This document shows, in pieces, positions 23,577 to 34,052 of a stretch of DNA of 64,000 nucleotides (position 1 is its first letter; every line of letters starts with the position of its first letter). A program made the translations under genes and the position numbers. The notes beneath the pieces were generated by a model. It did not search any database. It saw only the letters and a list, made by a program, of their open reading frames with translations, and was not told the origin of the DNA. The stretch lies in NCBI GenBank assembly GCA_021234535.1, contig CM037833.1, positions 1,116,001 to 1,180,000 on the forward strand. The letters are read 5' to 3'. This DNA comes from Stichopus chloronotus (Eukaryota > Echinodermata > Holothuroidea > Aspidochirotida > Stichopodidae).

Positions 23577-25165
23577 TTGATTCCTTGCCATAGGCAGGGG
23601 AATCTATGCAGTCCTGATGTCGTGTATGTGTGTGTGTGTGTGTGACGGTTGCTCGTAAACACTCTATCTCAAGAAGGGTAACTCTGAGTAATTTCATTTT
23701 TGGCATGTAGGTTGCCCATATTGAGTAGATGATCCCTATTGTTTTTGGTGTCCAAATCTTGCATATTAATGAGGTTATGGGGTAAAACATAAAAAATGTT
23801 AAAACTGCCATAGTTCCTTATCTGTGGGTCAGATTTGTTTTAAACTCGATACGGTTGTCTGTTATTAACAGGTTCACGACCCTGTGAAATTTAATGCTTA
23901 TCAATAGAGAGGAAGGGATAATTTTTCACTATAAAACAATAATAATAGCCTAAACACTATTATTGTGGTTATTATAAACTACTGTACCGTACAAATTAGT
24001 TGAAAAGCATATGGGCTACATTTTCTCATATTAAGTAGATGATCTCTTTTGTTTGTAGTGGAAGTCAAAGGTCATTTGAAGTCACCAGAGGCTTTTTGCT
24101 CCAGATTTAAGGCTACAGTACTGCATTTTTAACTTAGTGAGTAACTTCTAGTGTGAGGGGCCTCCGATAAGTTGTCCAGAGAGGTAGTCTTGGTATGGGG
24201 GTTCATGGGGTCAGATAGGCAAGGTGGCATTAATTCATGCATTGGAATGTTAATGGGTTTATAAAAAAAAGGAAGAAAATAAAAAAAACCATCCGTTCTG
24301 TCATTTATTTGGATAATATCAATATCCAGAGGAACAGCTGGTAGCAGAACAAGGTTTCTTAACAATCAAATTGGAGTGCTTTCAATCATATTTCACAATG
24401 TCGGAAAGGATGGAGGAAGGAAAAACGTTGAGGAGAAGTCATAACTTAGGGTCAACTTACGAGGACTTTGAGTGTGTTAAAAGCTACTTGTAACAAGGAA
24501 GAAATTATCGCAGAGTTGATAAAGGAAAATTTGCAAAAGGCAGAGCGCCAATTTGAGGCAATGGAAGAGGTTCATGCTGATCTGGCTGGGCTGTTGTCTG
24601 ATGAAGCATTTGAGCAAGCAGAAAGCTGGATGTTGGAATGCCAAAAGCATTATACTGAGGAGAGGGAGGAAGCATTGAAAAAGTTAAAGGAGGAAATTGA
24701 GTTTCGAATTAGCGTTGGAATTACCTAAGGCAGAAATTCCACCATACGATGGAGACCCAAGAACATTCTGGTCGTTTATGAAGAATTTTGAGGTAAATAT
24801 GGCAGACAAGCTGAGTTCAGATGAGGTAAGGTTGAGTTATTTGATTCAACTAACAACAGGCAAGACTAGAAGCAGCATTGATTACTTGTGTGTTTCTTGG
24901 AGCCCAGAGATAATGTTGACTGATGTCATACTCGTACTGTACTTGATGTGTGGGTTGTATGGCCTGGGTAGGTGATCCCTATTGCTTTTGGTGGACATCA
25001 AATGTCACGGTCATTTTAGGTCACCAAAATAAAGGTCATTTTGGGTTAAAGGCTTGTGGTGTATCATGAAAAATAACTGCAGTTGATCTTATACTTGTCA
25101 TGTGAATAATTCATGTTTGTTGTAATATAACCATGTGGCAAGGAATCACAATGCCTTTTGGCTTT
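23577..25165 (+). mobile_element. TTCCTTGC-family insert (about 1.6 kb) in unit 2
   Basis: Unit 1 lacks this block. Its intron runs straight from CTGGTTTAATG to 'aacatggca'. In unit 2 the block lies between CTGGTTTT (23569-23576) and CTGGGTTT (25166-25173), which differ at one of eight positions and resemble an aged target duplication. The left part matches 12343-12540, and the right end (GGCAAGGAATCACAATG, CTTTCTGG) matches 13970-13996. A BEL/Pao gag fragment lies inside. Confidence 0.7.
24398..24895 (+). pseudogene. BEL/Pao retrotransposon gag fragment
   Basis: An ATG at 24398 (MSERMEEGKTL) opens a frame that is lost near 24465 and continues one base over as KEEIIAELIKENLQKA and a charged helical region. 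A second frameshift near 24700 leads to LPKAEIPPYDGDPRTFWSF and FEVNMADKLSSDEVRLSYL. The PKxEIPxYDGDPxxFWSF pattern is typical of the Pao-clade gag region (DUF1759-like). Frameshifts and the loss of everything past about 24895 make it non-functional. No pol domain or long terminal repeat is seen. Confidence 0.7.
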
Positions 25166-25826
25166 CTGGGTTTGTGAACATGTTCTGCATGGCAGAGTAT
25201 CACGTGATGTTAGTTATCTCAGTTTTGAGAACTAAGGTTATTGGAAAATGAGATACAGTCTCAAGTGTCTGATTGACAGCTGATACCCAGGAGAGACTAA
25301 TTTGTAAAGTTCAGAAATCAGAGGTATCGGATCTCCACATTTCCTTCGAAGTAATTGTTTCAAACTGCTCATTGAAAAGAAATAATGAATAATGTGTAGT
25401 CTTGTCACTTGGAGAGAGTTTACAAGAATAAATCGTGGTTGCCTTTTTTTTTTCTCCCACATACCCGTGGAATAATCCTCTACTGATCACGTGTACCTCT
25501 GTGTGCTGTATTAAGTATTGTAATAAATATCAGATATTATTACAGTAGCTGAGGGCCATGTTTTTCCTCAATTGTGAGTGCCCTCCCCCTCCCTCCCCCC
25601 CCCATTACTCTCACATGTATACAATTGAGATCAAGAGAGAGATGGAGAGATCTTTTGATGTAATCGCTTTCATGCATCCTGTCAAATTCATTCTGCATTA
25701 CCTTCCTAGATTATGTCAAGTTCTTAATAGTAATGATCATATTTGGGTTATGGACTCTATAGATTATACTGTAGTTTGATCTCTTCCATGACTTCGTATT
25801 AATGCTGGTGTTTATTTGTATTTCAG

Positions 25827-25854
25827 TTTCCAATCCTAACCGGTCATCGATCAG
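25827..25854 (+). CDS. Candidate short exon A3 of the Ig gene 5' relay
   Basis: A 28-nt exon between TTTGTATTTCAG and TCAG|GTAATC. It reads FPILTGHRS plus one base, phase 0 to 1, as needed between B2 (ends phase 0) and the exon at 32448 (starts phase 1). There is no sequence similarity to A1/A2, so it rests on splice sites and phase. Confidence 0.35.
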
Positions 25855-27286
25855 GTAATCATGCGCATTGCTTTCCTTCTGAGTAAAGAATTTGAGAAAG
25901 AAAACTGGATATTTGCCTTTAGCAGTCGTGTTACGGTAGCTGTAGGAGCAAATTTGCAGCTCCATAAATATGTGTAAATCTTTTAGTCCATTGATAGCAC
26001 AGAGACTTTACTTGTAATAGATTTTCTTCATGAGATACGATGTCAATTATCATCCAGCAGTCTAAATCAGGGTCGTCAGTCTTTGAAAGGTTATCTTCGT
26101 AACCTAGGTACGCTGTCAGATATGAGATGGACTTCGGCGTTGTTAACTACTGTCCTGTTTCATGAGGCAATTGCAGTATGAGGCAAATCTTCAACAAACC
26201 TGGGAGTGTTTTCATTAAATATTTTGCAAACTCTTCTGTCTGATTTATGCATTTAAGTGGACCACTGATCCTCAGGGGCCTTTCATGATTGCTAACAATT
26301 ACTTTAAAACCATGCTGGTGTCAAACTTTGCCAACTGGGAAGGGGAGGGGGCACTGCAGGGAAAATTTCTCTGGGGGCATGGAAATCCACTGTAAAACGT
26401 GATAAACTTAGAAAATTACATCAATAAAACGTATCCTTTACCTCAGTGTAAATATCATTTGTAGGGATACATACATCTCCTGTCACTTACCTCCTCCCCT
26501 TCCTAAGTCTGCAAAGTTTTTGAAACATTTCTGTTGATAAGGACTGCTAACGAGGTCAATCACAGGTTTCATGACACAAATGAGTTCCAGCCAAGGTTTC
26601 AAGACACTGCACTGTGGATGTTTTCACTTTTCTGCACAGTCACTTCCATGCAGCTAGATCATTGTAAGTGCGAACTGAGGGTACTGTACCAATTTATTAG
26701 ATTAGACTAAAAATTTATTTTATTTTGCACTTACATTGCAAATGTGGAAAGAATACAAAAGGAGCATACTCTCTAGCTCACTGAATAGTAGCAAGAACTT
26801 AAAAAAGGTAAAAAAATTGGCAACAGAAATGGTGCAGTATCTTTTGAACTAGAATGGTTTATTCATAGTAACAACTTTGTAAACAAAACAAAAGAATAAA
26901 GTAGCATTATCCTTTTTGGCAAGAATTTGATAGCAATAACAACATTTCTGTAGACCCAAAATTTCCCATGCTCCAATACCTAAACTGGTTGCATAAAAAT
27001 GCAAATCATATAGTAGATCAAATTGATATTAAGATGATGTAATGTTGGATCATTCTTCATAATTTTGAAAGACAAGGCAACGATGAGGTGGTAGCCTAGT
27101 AGAGGACACGTACAGGTATACAGTAATCTGGCCGCAAGAAATAATAATCCTTTACTAGACTCGTCAGCTTTGTAGAGACTTTGAAATATACACAGCATAA
27201 GGATAAACCAAGGCAATGACATAAATTTGGTGGCAGTTGCATGTATCAAGTGGAGGGTTTAATGAACGTAACCCCCATTTTTGGTT
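25855..27286. other. Intronic non-coding stretch
   Basis: AT-rich DNA. A 'taaaaatttattttattttgcacttac' tract near 26705 resembles the tail of a degraded element. No domain is recognised. Confidence 0.5.
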
Positions 27287-27790
27287 CCTTGCGTCAGCAA
27301 AGGAACCTATGCAGTCAGGGTGGCGTGTGCGTGTGTGTGTGTTGATCTGTGACACTTGCTTAGGTACGCTCTAACTCAATAGGGGAAAGTCCGATGAAAG
27401 TCAAACTTGGTATGTAGGTTCGCCATATTGAGAAGGTGTGCCCTATCGTTTTTGGTGGAGGTCAAAGGTCATCTATGGGAACTGGGGGCAAAAGTCTGTT
27501 TTGCTTGGACACGCTCTAACTCAATAGGGAAACTTAGATGAAAGTCAAACTTGGTATGTATATTTGCCATATTGAGAAGGTGTGCCCTATCGCTTTTGTT
27601 GGAGGTCAAAGGTGGTCTGGGGGAACTGGGGGCAAAAGTTTGTTTTGCTTGGGTACGCTCTAACTCAATAGGGGAAAGTCTGATGAAAGTCAAACTTGGT
27701 ATGTAGGTTCGTCATATTGAGAAGGTGTGCCATATCGTTTTTGGTGGAGGTCAAAGGTCATCTGGGGGAACTGGGGGCAAAAGTCTGAAA
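27287..27790 (+). repeat. Dispersed repeat with three tandem 145-bp units
   Basis: After a TTCCTTGCG start and a GT-rich tract, a unit beginning GCTCTAACTCAATAGG starts at 27368, 27513 and 27657 (periods 145 and 144). Each carries 'gatgaaagtcaaacttggtatgta', 'catattgagaaggtgtgcc' and 'ggtggaggtcaaaggtc'. Units 1 and 3 contain a perfect AGGTCAAAGGTCA (27459-27471 and 27748-27760); unit 2 is mutated there. Related to 12343, 23577 and 47740. Confidence 0.9.
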
Positions 27791-28456
27791 ACCTTGTTAT
27801 GTTATGGATGCCCATATGTTCCATCAGTCCCCCTCCAGTGCATCATGGAAGTACTGCTTGAGTTAGCAGTTTCTTCATTAAGTGAAAAAGAAGCAGTGTT
27901 GTTTGCACTACTGTAGGTGGTCACACCAGACAAGTTTTGGCTGGATCAGTTTACCTGCTCGTGCCTGAGTGCTAATGTGTGCATTCATGTAAGTGTCTTT
28001 TCAATTAGTGAGGTGAGCAGGACACAATGAAAGAAAATAAGTCAGTTGGTGTTCTTACCAATTTAAATTAGACCCCAGTAGTTCCCTCCAGGGCATGCTA
28101 TCAGTTTATTGGACTTTAAAGGGGCATAGATGAGATAAGCCATATTGCAATTTGCAGAGCCCCTGCTTTAAATGAGAGATTCATGGCTGTTTTTGTTTTG
28201 TAAAATGAATGGGATATAGCACTGTATATTGCAGAAATCAACATCTTCTATTCATTGCATTGATTGAAATGGCTTTTTTGATATTTATGAACTCAGGCAT
28301 ATCATTTAACACTATGTACATTTCAAGTACAAGGAACCATAGTGCCCCTAGGCTGTTGTGTAATCATGCAAAATACTTCTTCTCTTACAGATTGTATGTA
28401 ACACTGTTGATGGTTGGTCACATTAGTGCTATGGAAGTGGTTCCATGTGGGTGCAT
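27791..28456. other. Intronic non-coding stretch
   Basis: No gene recognised. A segment near 28320-28380 ('caaggaaccatagtgcc..ggctgttgt') is repeated imperfectly near 30018-30060, on the far side of the hAT-like element at 28457. Confidence 0.5.
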
Positions 28457-29818
28457 CAGGGATGAAATTTAGCGGTCGTCCGGTCGTCCGAGACGACCAA
28501 AATTTCTGTAGGACGACCAAAGTTAGTACCTCAGGTGGTCCTTTGGACGACCAAATTTTACCCCTGGTCATCATTGTGACACAATGCGCACAACCCAACA
28601 CCAAGATGCAACCAAAATATTTAACACACATGACCTCCATTCCAAAACACATCTGTTGTCATTCACAAAAAACTGCCAAAACAACCTGAAATCCACAGTA
28701 CGTACAACGCCAAACAAACAGCCTCAGTGTACGATCATGTTTTAACTGATTTTACTCGCAGTTGAAGAATTCGGCCATTTTTCTTGCTTAAACACTACGC
28801 TATCTGTGCCACGTGCAAGGTGAGCTGGTGCAAATATTGTAGTTTCAGTTTTTAAGCCCCCATAATTTGGGTTAGTCCAAGTAGTACGTAATTCAACCAA
28901 TCACAGTGCAGAATTTTCCTGCTGGCCTACAGTGTATTTGGGATCAACAAAATGGATTGCTCCAACAGAGGGGGGGGGGGGAAATATTTTAGAACTGTTT
29001 GATTCTCCGGGATTATGTTCTCGCGCCGGAAAAAAATTCCTTGGAAAGGAGAGTGGACTGGTGGAATGAGGTGACAGTTGAAGCAAATAGGATTCAGATA
29101 AGCCACTCAGATGATGAGTGTCGGGTGTGTGTTCAATAGACACTTCATGCGTACGACTGTCAGATTTTGATTCAAAAGGAATGAATTTTCTAAATAGTAA
29201 CAGTACCATTCAAGATTAGAAATGCATCATATTTTGATTTGAAACAAACAATATATTATACAGAGATTTTCTTCTATATGATATATACTTAACAGCATCA
29301 GTGATCCTAGATATTGACATTTTTTTATTATCAAAGTGAAAAGGTGGAATTTTACCGGCCTCCTTCTGGAAATCCCCCTCCCCTTTTCTATGGAAAAACC
29401 CTGAGCATTACTTTTAAGTTACAAGTCAGTAGTATAATTTATCTGTGGAAAGTTTCAACCTGTATAAGAAAGACAAATAAAAACATGGTCTCGAATGCGC
29501 AAAATGCACATTTCTTATTTTTATATAATCTAACTGTGGAAAGTTCAAACCTGTATAAGAAAGACAAATAAAAACATGGTCTCGAATGCGCAAAATGCAC
29601 ATTTCTTATTTTTATATAATCTAACTGTGGAAAGTTCAAACCTGTATAAGAAAGACAAATTAAAACATGCTCTTGAACGTGCAAAATACACATTTTGCAC
29701 ATTTCTGATTTTTATATGTCCTTTGTGGAGGACGACCAAATTTTTGGGAGGACAACCAAATTTTTGCGGCTGGTTGTCCTTCGGACAACCATTTTCAGTT
29801 GCTTAAGGATCATCCCTG
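28457..29818. mobile_element. hAT-like element, 1.36 kb, with internal minisatellite
   Basis: The ends CAGGGATGA and TCATCCCTG are inverted. GTGCAT flanks both sides (28451-28456 and 29818-29823). Subterminal clusters of GGACGACCAAA or its variants occur at 28490-28560 and 29725-29790, as seen for transposase-binding motifs in hAT elements. Three 91-bp tandem units begin at 29443, 29534 and 29625. No transposase frame is recognised, so it is non-autonomous. Confidence 0.7.
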
Positions 29819-30720
29819 TGCATGTTTGTCATGTTTGGGGTCCAATGTCTGAAATGGGCCACTTAATAAAAGCATGAAATGTGTTTCTTTCTCTACAGAT
29901 TTTATTTTACAAAAGTGAGAGTTCATGGTCAGAAGTGGACCATAAAGGCTATCATACAAAATAGTGCAATATGCTCCCTTTTACTTCATAATTTACGTTA
30001 TATGCTTTCCATCTGTGCAAGGAACCAGAGTGCCTTTGGGCTGTTGTTAAATCTTGGAGCATGTAACAGTTAATCCATAAAAAAAAGTTGCTGTGTTAGC
30101 ATTGAATGCAGTACAAGTAGATAAAAAATGAACAAATACTTGAAGTACAAATTATACTTTCAAAATTCTTTTTAAGTAGATGCGTACTCTCAAAGCACTA
30201 AAATGCTCAATTTTTACCCAAGACTACTGCAAACAGTTAAACACTTGAGAACTTGAGAGAATGCATCAATGATAAAACCAATGGAATACAGGAGTGCCTG
30301 GATTAATACAGTACAAGATGACATTCTTCCACACGCGTATCAATTCCAGTCACTGTATTATTAGGAGTGAAAAGAACAACTGTTTGGCAACGCTAACCAT
30401 TGCTAGCGAGGGGCTTTGCGTGAAAAGCCTAAGTTTAGTACGCTGCGATAGGCTATTGTCAGTGTGAACTATGTGACGCTATTGTGATTCTACGCCGACA
30501 ATGAAGAAAGAAAACACACAGAGAATTAGCCGGGTATTTTTGAATCATGTACTCATCCTCCAGCTTGGTGGTTTAAGTTGGTAGTAGAGATAAACATAAA
30601 CAATAGCTGGTTTATCTCCAATAAAGATCGTCGAGGATGGAAAAAAGTTAAACAGAGAGGCAAAATGTTGTCAAATCTAGGCTGAAAGTTTACGTTGCTT
30701 GTGTACGATGCCAGTTTTGT
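29819..30720. other. Intronic non-coding stretch
   Basis: No gene recognised. Includes the imperfect partner (about 29990-30070) of the 28300-28380 segment. Confidence 0.45.
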
Positions 30721-30776
30721 GAAACGGAACGACCAGTTCGGATAAACAGGGGTTCGGATAAATGGGGTTTCACTGT
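30721..30776 (-). mobile_element. Solo Tigger/pogo-like terminal repeat
   Basis: Read on the minus strand this begins (TA)CAGTGAAACCCCATTTATCC and repeats TTTATCCGAAC twice, the look of a Tc1/mariner-superfamily Tigger/pogo end next to a TA target. The opposite end was not found within 2 kb upstream, so this is a remnant. Confidence 0.5.
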
Positions 30777-30994
30777 AAATGTATTAACAACTAAATGAAC
30801 AGTTTTCCCTCCAAACTTGCATGCTACATTTTCATTGGATGAAGTTTTTCTCATTTGCATATGAATGTGCAATCACTCTTCATGCACATGACACTGAAAC
30901 TTTGTTTGTGGGACAATGGGCAACTTGGTTTTAAATTGTTAATTGGGCTCCTGTGAAATGCCCAGTGGACTGTGGCTGTGTTTGTGACCATTAC

Positions 30995-31440
30995 TATGGC
31001 AAAATTATTTAATTGCTAGGATGATTATATAACTGGATATTTTGCACAGAAAGAAGTCTGCATCAGTTTGTAACAGTGTAGAGAGGAATTACTTAAGTTA
31101 TAGACACTATGAGAGACATTCCTTTTCTTCAATAACAACTTTTTGACATTTCAGTCATGTGTGACATCAAAACTTACTTAACATGTCACACACGTGACTG
31201 TTTGGTCACGTTTGTGACACTTAATTAGTGGCTATTAATTACTTGCATGAACAACTACTGGCCTAGATATTTTGCATTTGCAAATAGTCTTTACTAAGAA
31301 CTACAGTACTCCATATGAATTATGGATGTCATCACATGCATTCCTTTTCTCCACTGGAAACTTTTGCGATACTTCAGTCACGTGTGTGACATTCAAATTA
31401 TGCAAATTAGCATGTACCACTAACGAAGATTTACAGCTGG
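30995..31440. repeat. Old direct duplication, about 221 bp
   Basis: CATTCCTTTTCT near 31119 and again near 31339 are each followed by a 'ttcagtca(t/c)gtgtg..acatcaaa'-type stretch. The preceding 'tggatattttgca' and 'tagatattttgca' also pair up. Divergence is high, and no coding potential is seen. Confidence 0.55.
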
Positions 31441-32447
31441 CCCCAATGTTTTGGGAAATAAAATATCTTTAACTATGTTAAAACTGTCTGCCTATGACAG
31501 ATAATTATTAACTAACATCACTTCCCTAGCACAGATAAATAAATAACAAAAAAGCAGGTAAAGTCAACAAATTTTTATTAAAAATAGCATACATGTAATT
31601 TATGCAAATAAGTGTGATCAAGGTATAATTGTGAAGTGAAAAGTATTGAACAATAAACCTGAGGTATCCCTCTAACACCTAAACTGCCAAACTGGGCCAT
31701 CATGAACACTTTAATTTTTTCATGCCAGTTTCATTTTCCAGAGAATGGCCCAAATAGTGCTAGTGGGTTATCATATACATACATCATCAACATTGAAAAT
31801 CTATCTGACTTCATCCCCAAATATGTGGTCTATCGATTTATAGACCTGTGTGTTATCAGATACATGCGGTGCCTGTTTTCAGAGTGAATCAGGAATACAT
31901 GCAGGTCTAAATACCAGTGAACTGAGGACATCATTCTCAAATTAGAGGTATCCCTGGTTATGCAATCCCTTATCCCTGATTGATGCCATAGCAAGATGTC
32001 ACAAGCAGGTTCTTTGTGTGGGCTCAAAGTTGCTGTTTTTCTGTTGTGTAATACTGCAGAAAATGTGGGGGCTTTAAAGGAATAGTTTTTCATGTTTTCC
32101 AAATCATGGTGTTTTCTAAAAATATTACACCTTAAATGGACTGAAACTTGCTGTAACTAAGACCCCTTGGTTGCTGACTCCTCTACAAGAAGACAGAAAG
32201 GTTCTGTTTCATACAACCTCCTTAGCAGACGTGAAATTGTTATCCAAAGTTTTCTTTATTAAAATGCAAAAGGTTTTGATTCAGTAATATGTAATATTGA
32301 ACTTACAGAAACAAAAGTACTGTATTTGTGCAGTAGAACTGTGATAAATTGGGCAGTAATGTATACCAAGCAACAACATACACTTTTGACCATTGTTGTG
32401 CTGTGCCTTTGTAATCAATATCATTTATATTTGTGTATTTCTGAAAG
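31441..32447. other. Intronic non-coding stretch
   Basis: AT-rich; nothing recognised. Confidence 0.5.
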
Positions 32448-32506
32448 GTACTGGCTTTAAACAAGAACAAGATGCAAAAGGTGTAAACAGCTTCCCAGGG
32501 AAGAAG
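32448..32506 (+). CDS. Short exon B3 of the Ig gene 5' relay
   Basis: The acceptor TTTCTGAAAG is weak in pyrimidines; the donor AAG|GTAAGA is strong. The 59-nt exon runs phase 1 to 0 and reads TGFKQEQDAKGVN then SFPGKK after the split codon. It is lysine/glutamine-rich. The following exons (33362, 33957) again read GV.SF.P..KK, hinting at internal duplication. Confidence 0.45.
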
Positions 32507-33361
32507 GTAAGAACACATGTACTTCTAAGGCTGCCGGAAACTGCTCAGGCTGTTTTGGGCCATGTGATATGTTTGCCACACTTGGAAAGATCAAAGAGGT
32601 ATTAATTTCTTAATCTAACTACAACGTTTTGGGTGAAACAGTGTGAAATATGGCATTCCTGTTAACCTGTGTGTCAGCCTTTGCTGAGTATGTATTGTTA
32701 AAGAGAAAGAAAAAACACTGGATTAGAGATAAAATGTTGTTAGAAACGAAATATAAAAAACAAGTAAATATTCTTAAACTTACTGCTGTGTGAGTATTAT
32801 TTAATAAGTAACCCCGGTATGACCCACATGGTGTCATTTCAACTTTGTTTTGGGTGTTAAAGCAAGGCAGTTGTATGCATGAAAAATATTACGGATTTTT
32901 CTGGAAAGCACAATTGCCAGCTACAGCTCAAACACAAAATCCTTGCTATTGCTTTTACCCTGGACTCAACTAGGGGCCTTTAGTTGGTCCCTAGACCCCA
33001 CCGCCAGGGTGCTCATTACATTGCAATCACTCGATTTGCTTGCTCTCTGGAATATTACATACTGAGTAATCCTAATGTTAGCATCTACAGTACGATAGTA
33101 TGCAATCTAAGGTCCTGTACCAAGGGTACTTCAAACTTGCTTAATTAATATCTGTTTGATATTAAGTATATTTTCTTTGTAGTTCGCCCACAATTTACAT
33201 CCAAGAGATATATAACCCAATTAACATTCATGAAGTTCTATATGAAAATCATTTGTGTGTGTGAGTGTGTGTGGAATCTACAAGATTAGCCATACATCTT
33301 TCGAAAAAAAGATTGTTCTTTACATGCCTCAAACTTTGGGTCTGAAATATTTTGTTTACAG

Positions 33362-33392
33362 GGAAACTTGAACAAGAAGAAGACCAAAGATA
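33362..33392 (+). CDS. Short exon A4 of the Ig gene 5' relay
   Basis: A 31-nt exon, acceptor TTTGTTTACAG, donor GATA|GTAAGA, reading GNLNKKKTKD plus one base (phase 0 to 1). It is strongly basic. It joins to 33957 through a split AAC codon and keeps that exon's frame. Confidence 0.5.
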
Positions 33393-33956
33393 GTAAGAGA
33401 TACTCTAAGTTTCATTTCTCAGAGAGGTGCACAGCATTTTCGTCTCTTTATCACAGTCAATGTGCTTTTCAAGCTTGTTGTCCTGTATTCCACCTTCTCT
33501 GATTGTGGCCCCCAGCTCTCTTCCAGGGTCAGAGCCTTGAAGCTTTTTAGTATGGCAAAGGTGACAGTGTCATTGTGGGGAAAATCCATATGCAGCTACA
33601 GTAAGCTGCAATCAAAATGTGTATTACATATGTGATGCAAATTGGAGGATATCTCAGATTTTATCAAATTGTAATGGTCATAATATTATGATATGAAAAT
33701 TTCTGATTACATTACACATCACACTTCTACCTGTTGGCCACAGGAATTGCCCATTAAGGGCAGCATTGCAATACTGTATTGTTTTTGTGAAATGGCATTG
33801 TGGCCTACAGATGATTAGCATCGTAGTATTTTACAAGTTTTTTGTCAGCAATTTCCCTACATATACAGGAGGGATCAAGGACTTTCCTTAACGCACACAA
33901 AATAATGACGCACACAAAATAATACCACATAACTCAATTTCCTCTCATTCTTGCAG

Positions 33957-34052
33957 ACGGTGTTACATCTTTTGCTCCTCCGAGGAAGAAAAATCTTCTT
34001 TTTATCTTCATGGTAGCCTTTTCTGGGAACTACGTTGTCAGTGCTGAGGGTG
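33957..34052 (+). CDS. Hydrophobic leader or signal-anchor exon of the Ig gene
   Basis: A 96-nt phase 1-1 exon, acceptor CATTCTTGCAG, donor GGTG|GTAAGT. The translation is NGVTSFAPPRKK, then the hydrophobic run NLLFIFMVAF and SGNYVVSAEG. A basic pair before a short hydrophobic stretch with small residues (VVSA) looks like a signal peptide with a cleavage site just before Ig domain 1. The only in-frame ATG lies inside the hydrophobic run, and a stop occurs upstream in the unspliced frame (about 33920), so translation must begin in an earlier exon. If the long upstream relay is used, this segment would act as a signal anchor or internal signal. Confidence 0.7.

Larger units (their letters stand above)
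22014..25385 (+). repeat. Tandem duplication unit 2 (exons A2 and B2)
   Basis: The second copy of the unit described at 19840-21995. It lacks the piggyBac MITE but has gained a CATA/CA microsatellite before exon B2 and a 1.6-kb insert after it. Its final 190 bp (25195-25385) matches 21808-21995, marking the end of the unit. Confidence 0.9.

Noticed and set aside
23181..23662. Long open frames of alternating Y/I/H/T or C/M/Y/V over the CATA array, on both strands
   Set aside because: These are translations of the microsatellite, not genes. The same applies to 45860-46177.
28391..28412. 22-nt segment after TCTCTTACAG with A-exon length and phase
   Set aside because: The donor (GTTGGT) is poor, and there is no similarity to A1/A2. 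It is probably coincidence.
29439..29739. Minus-strand frames with repeated FLYRFELSTVRLY-like peptides
   Set aside because: This is a read-through of the 91-bp tandem units in a transposon. The period is not a multiple of three, so frames change between units.
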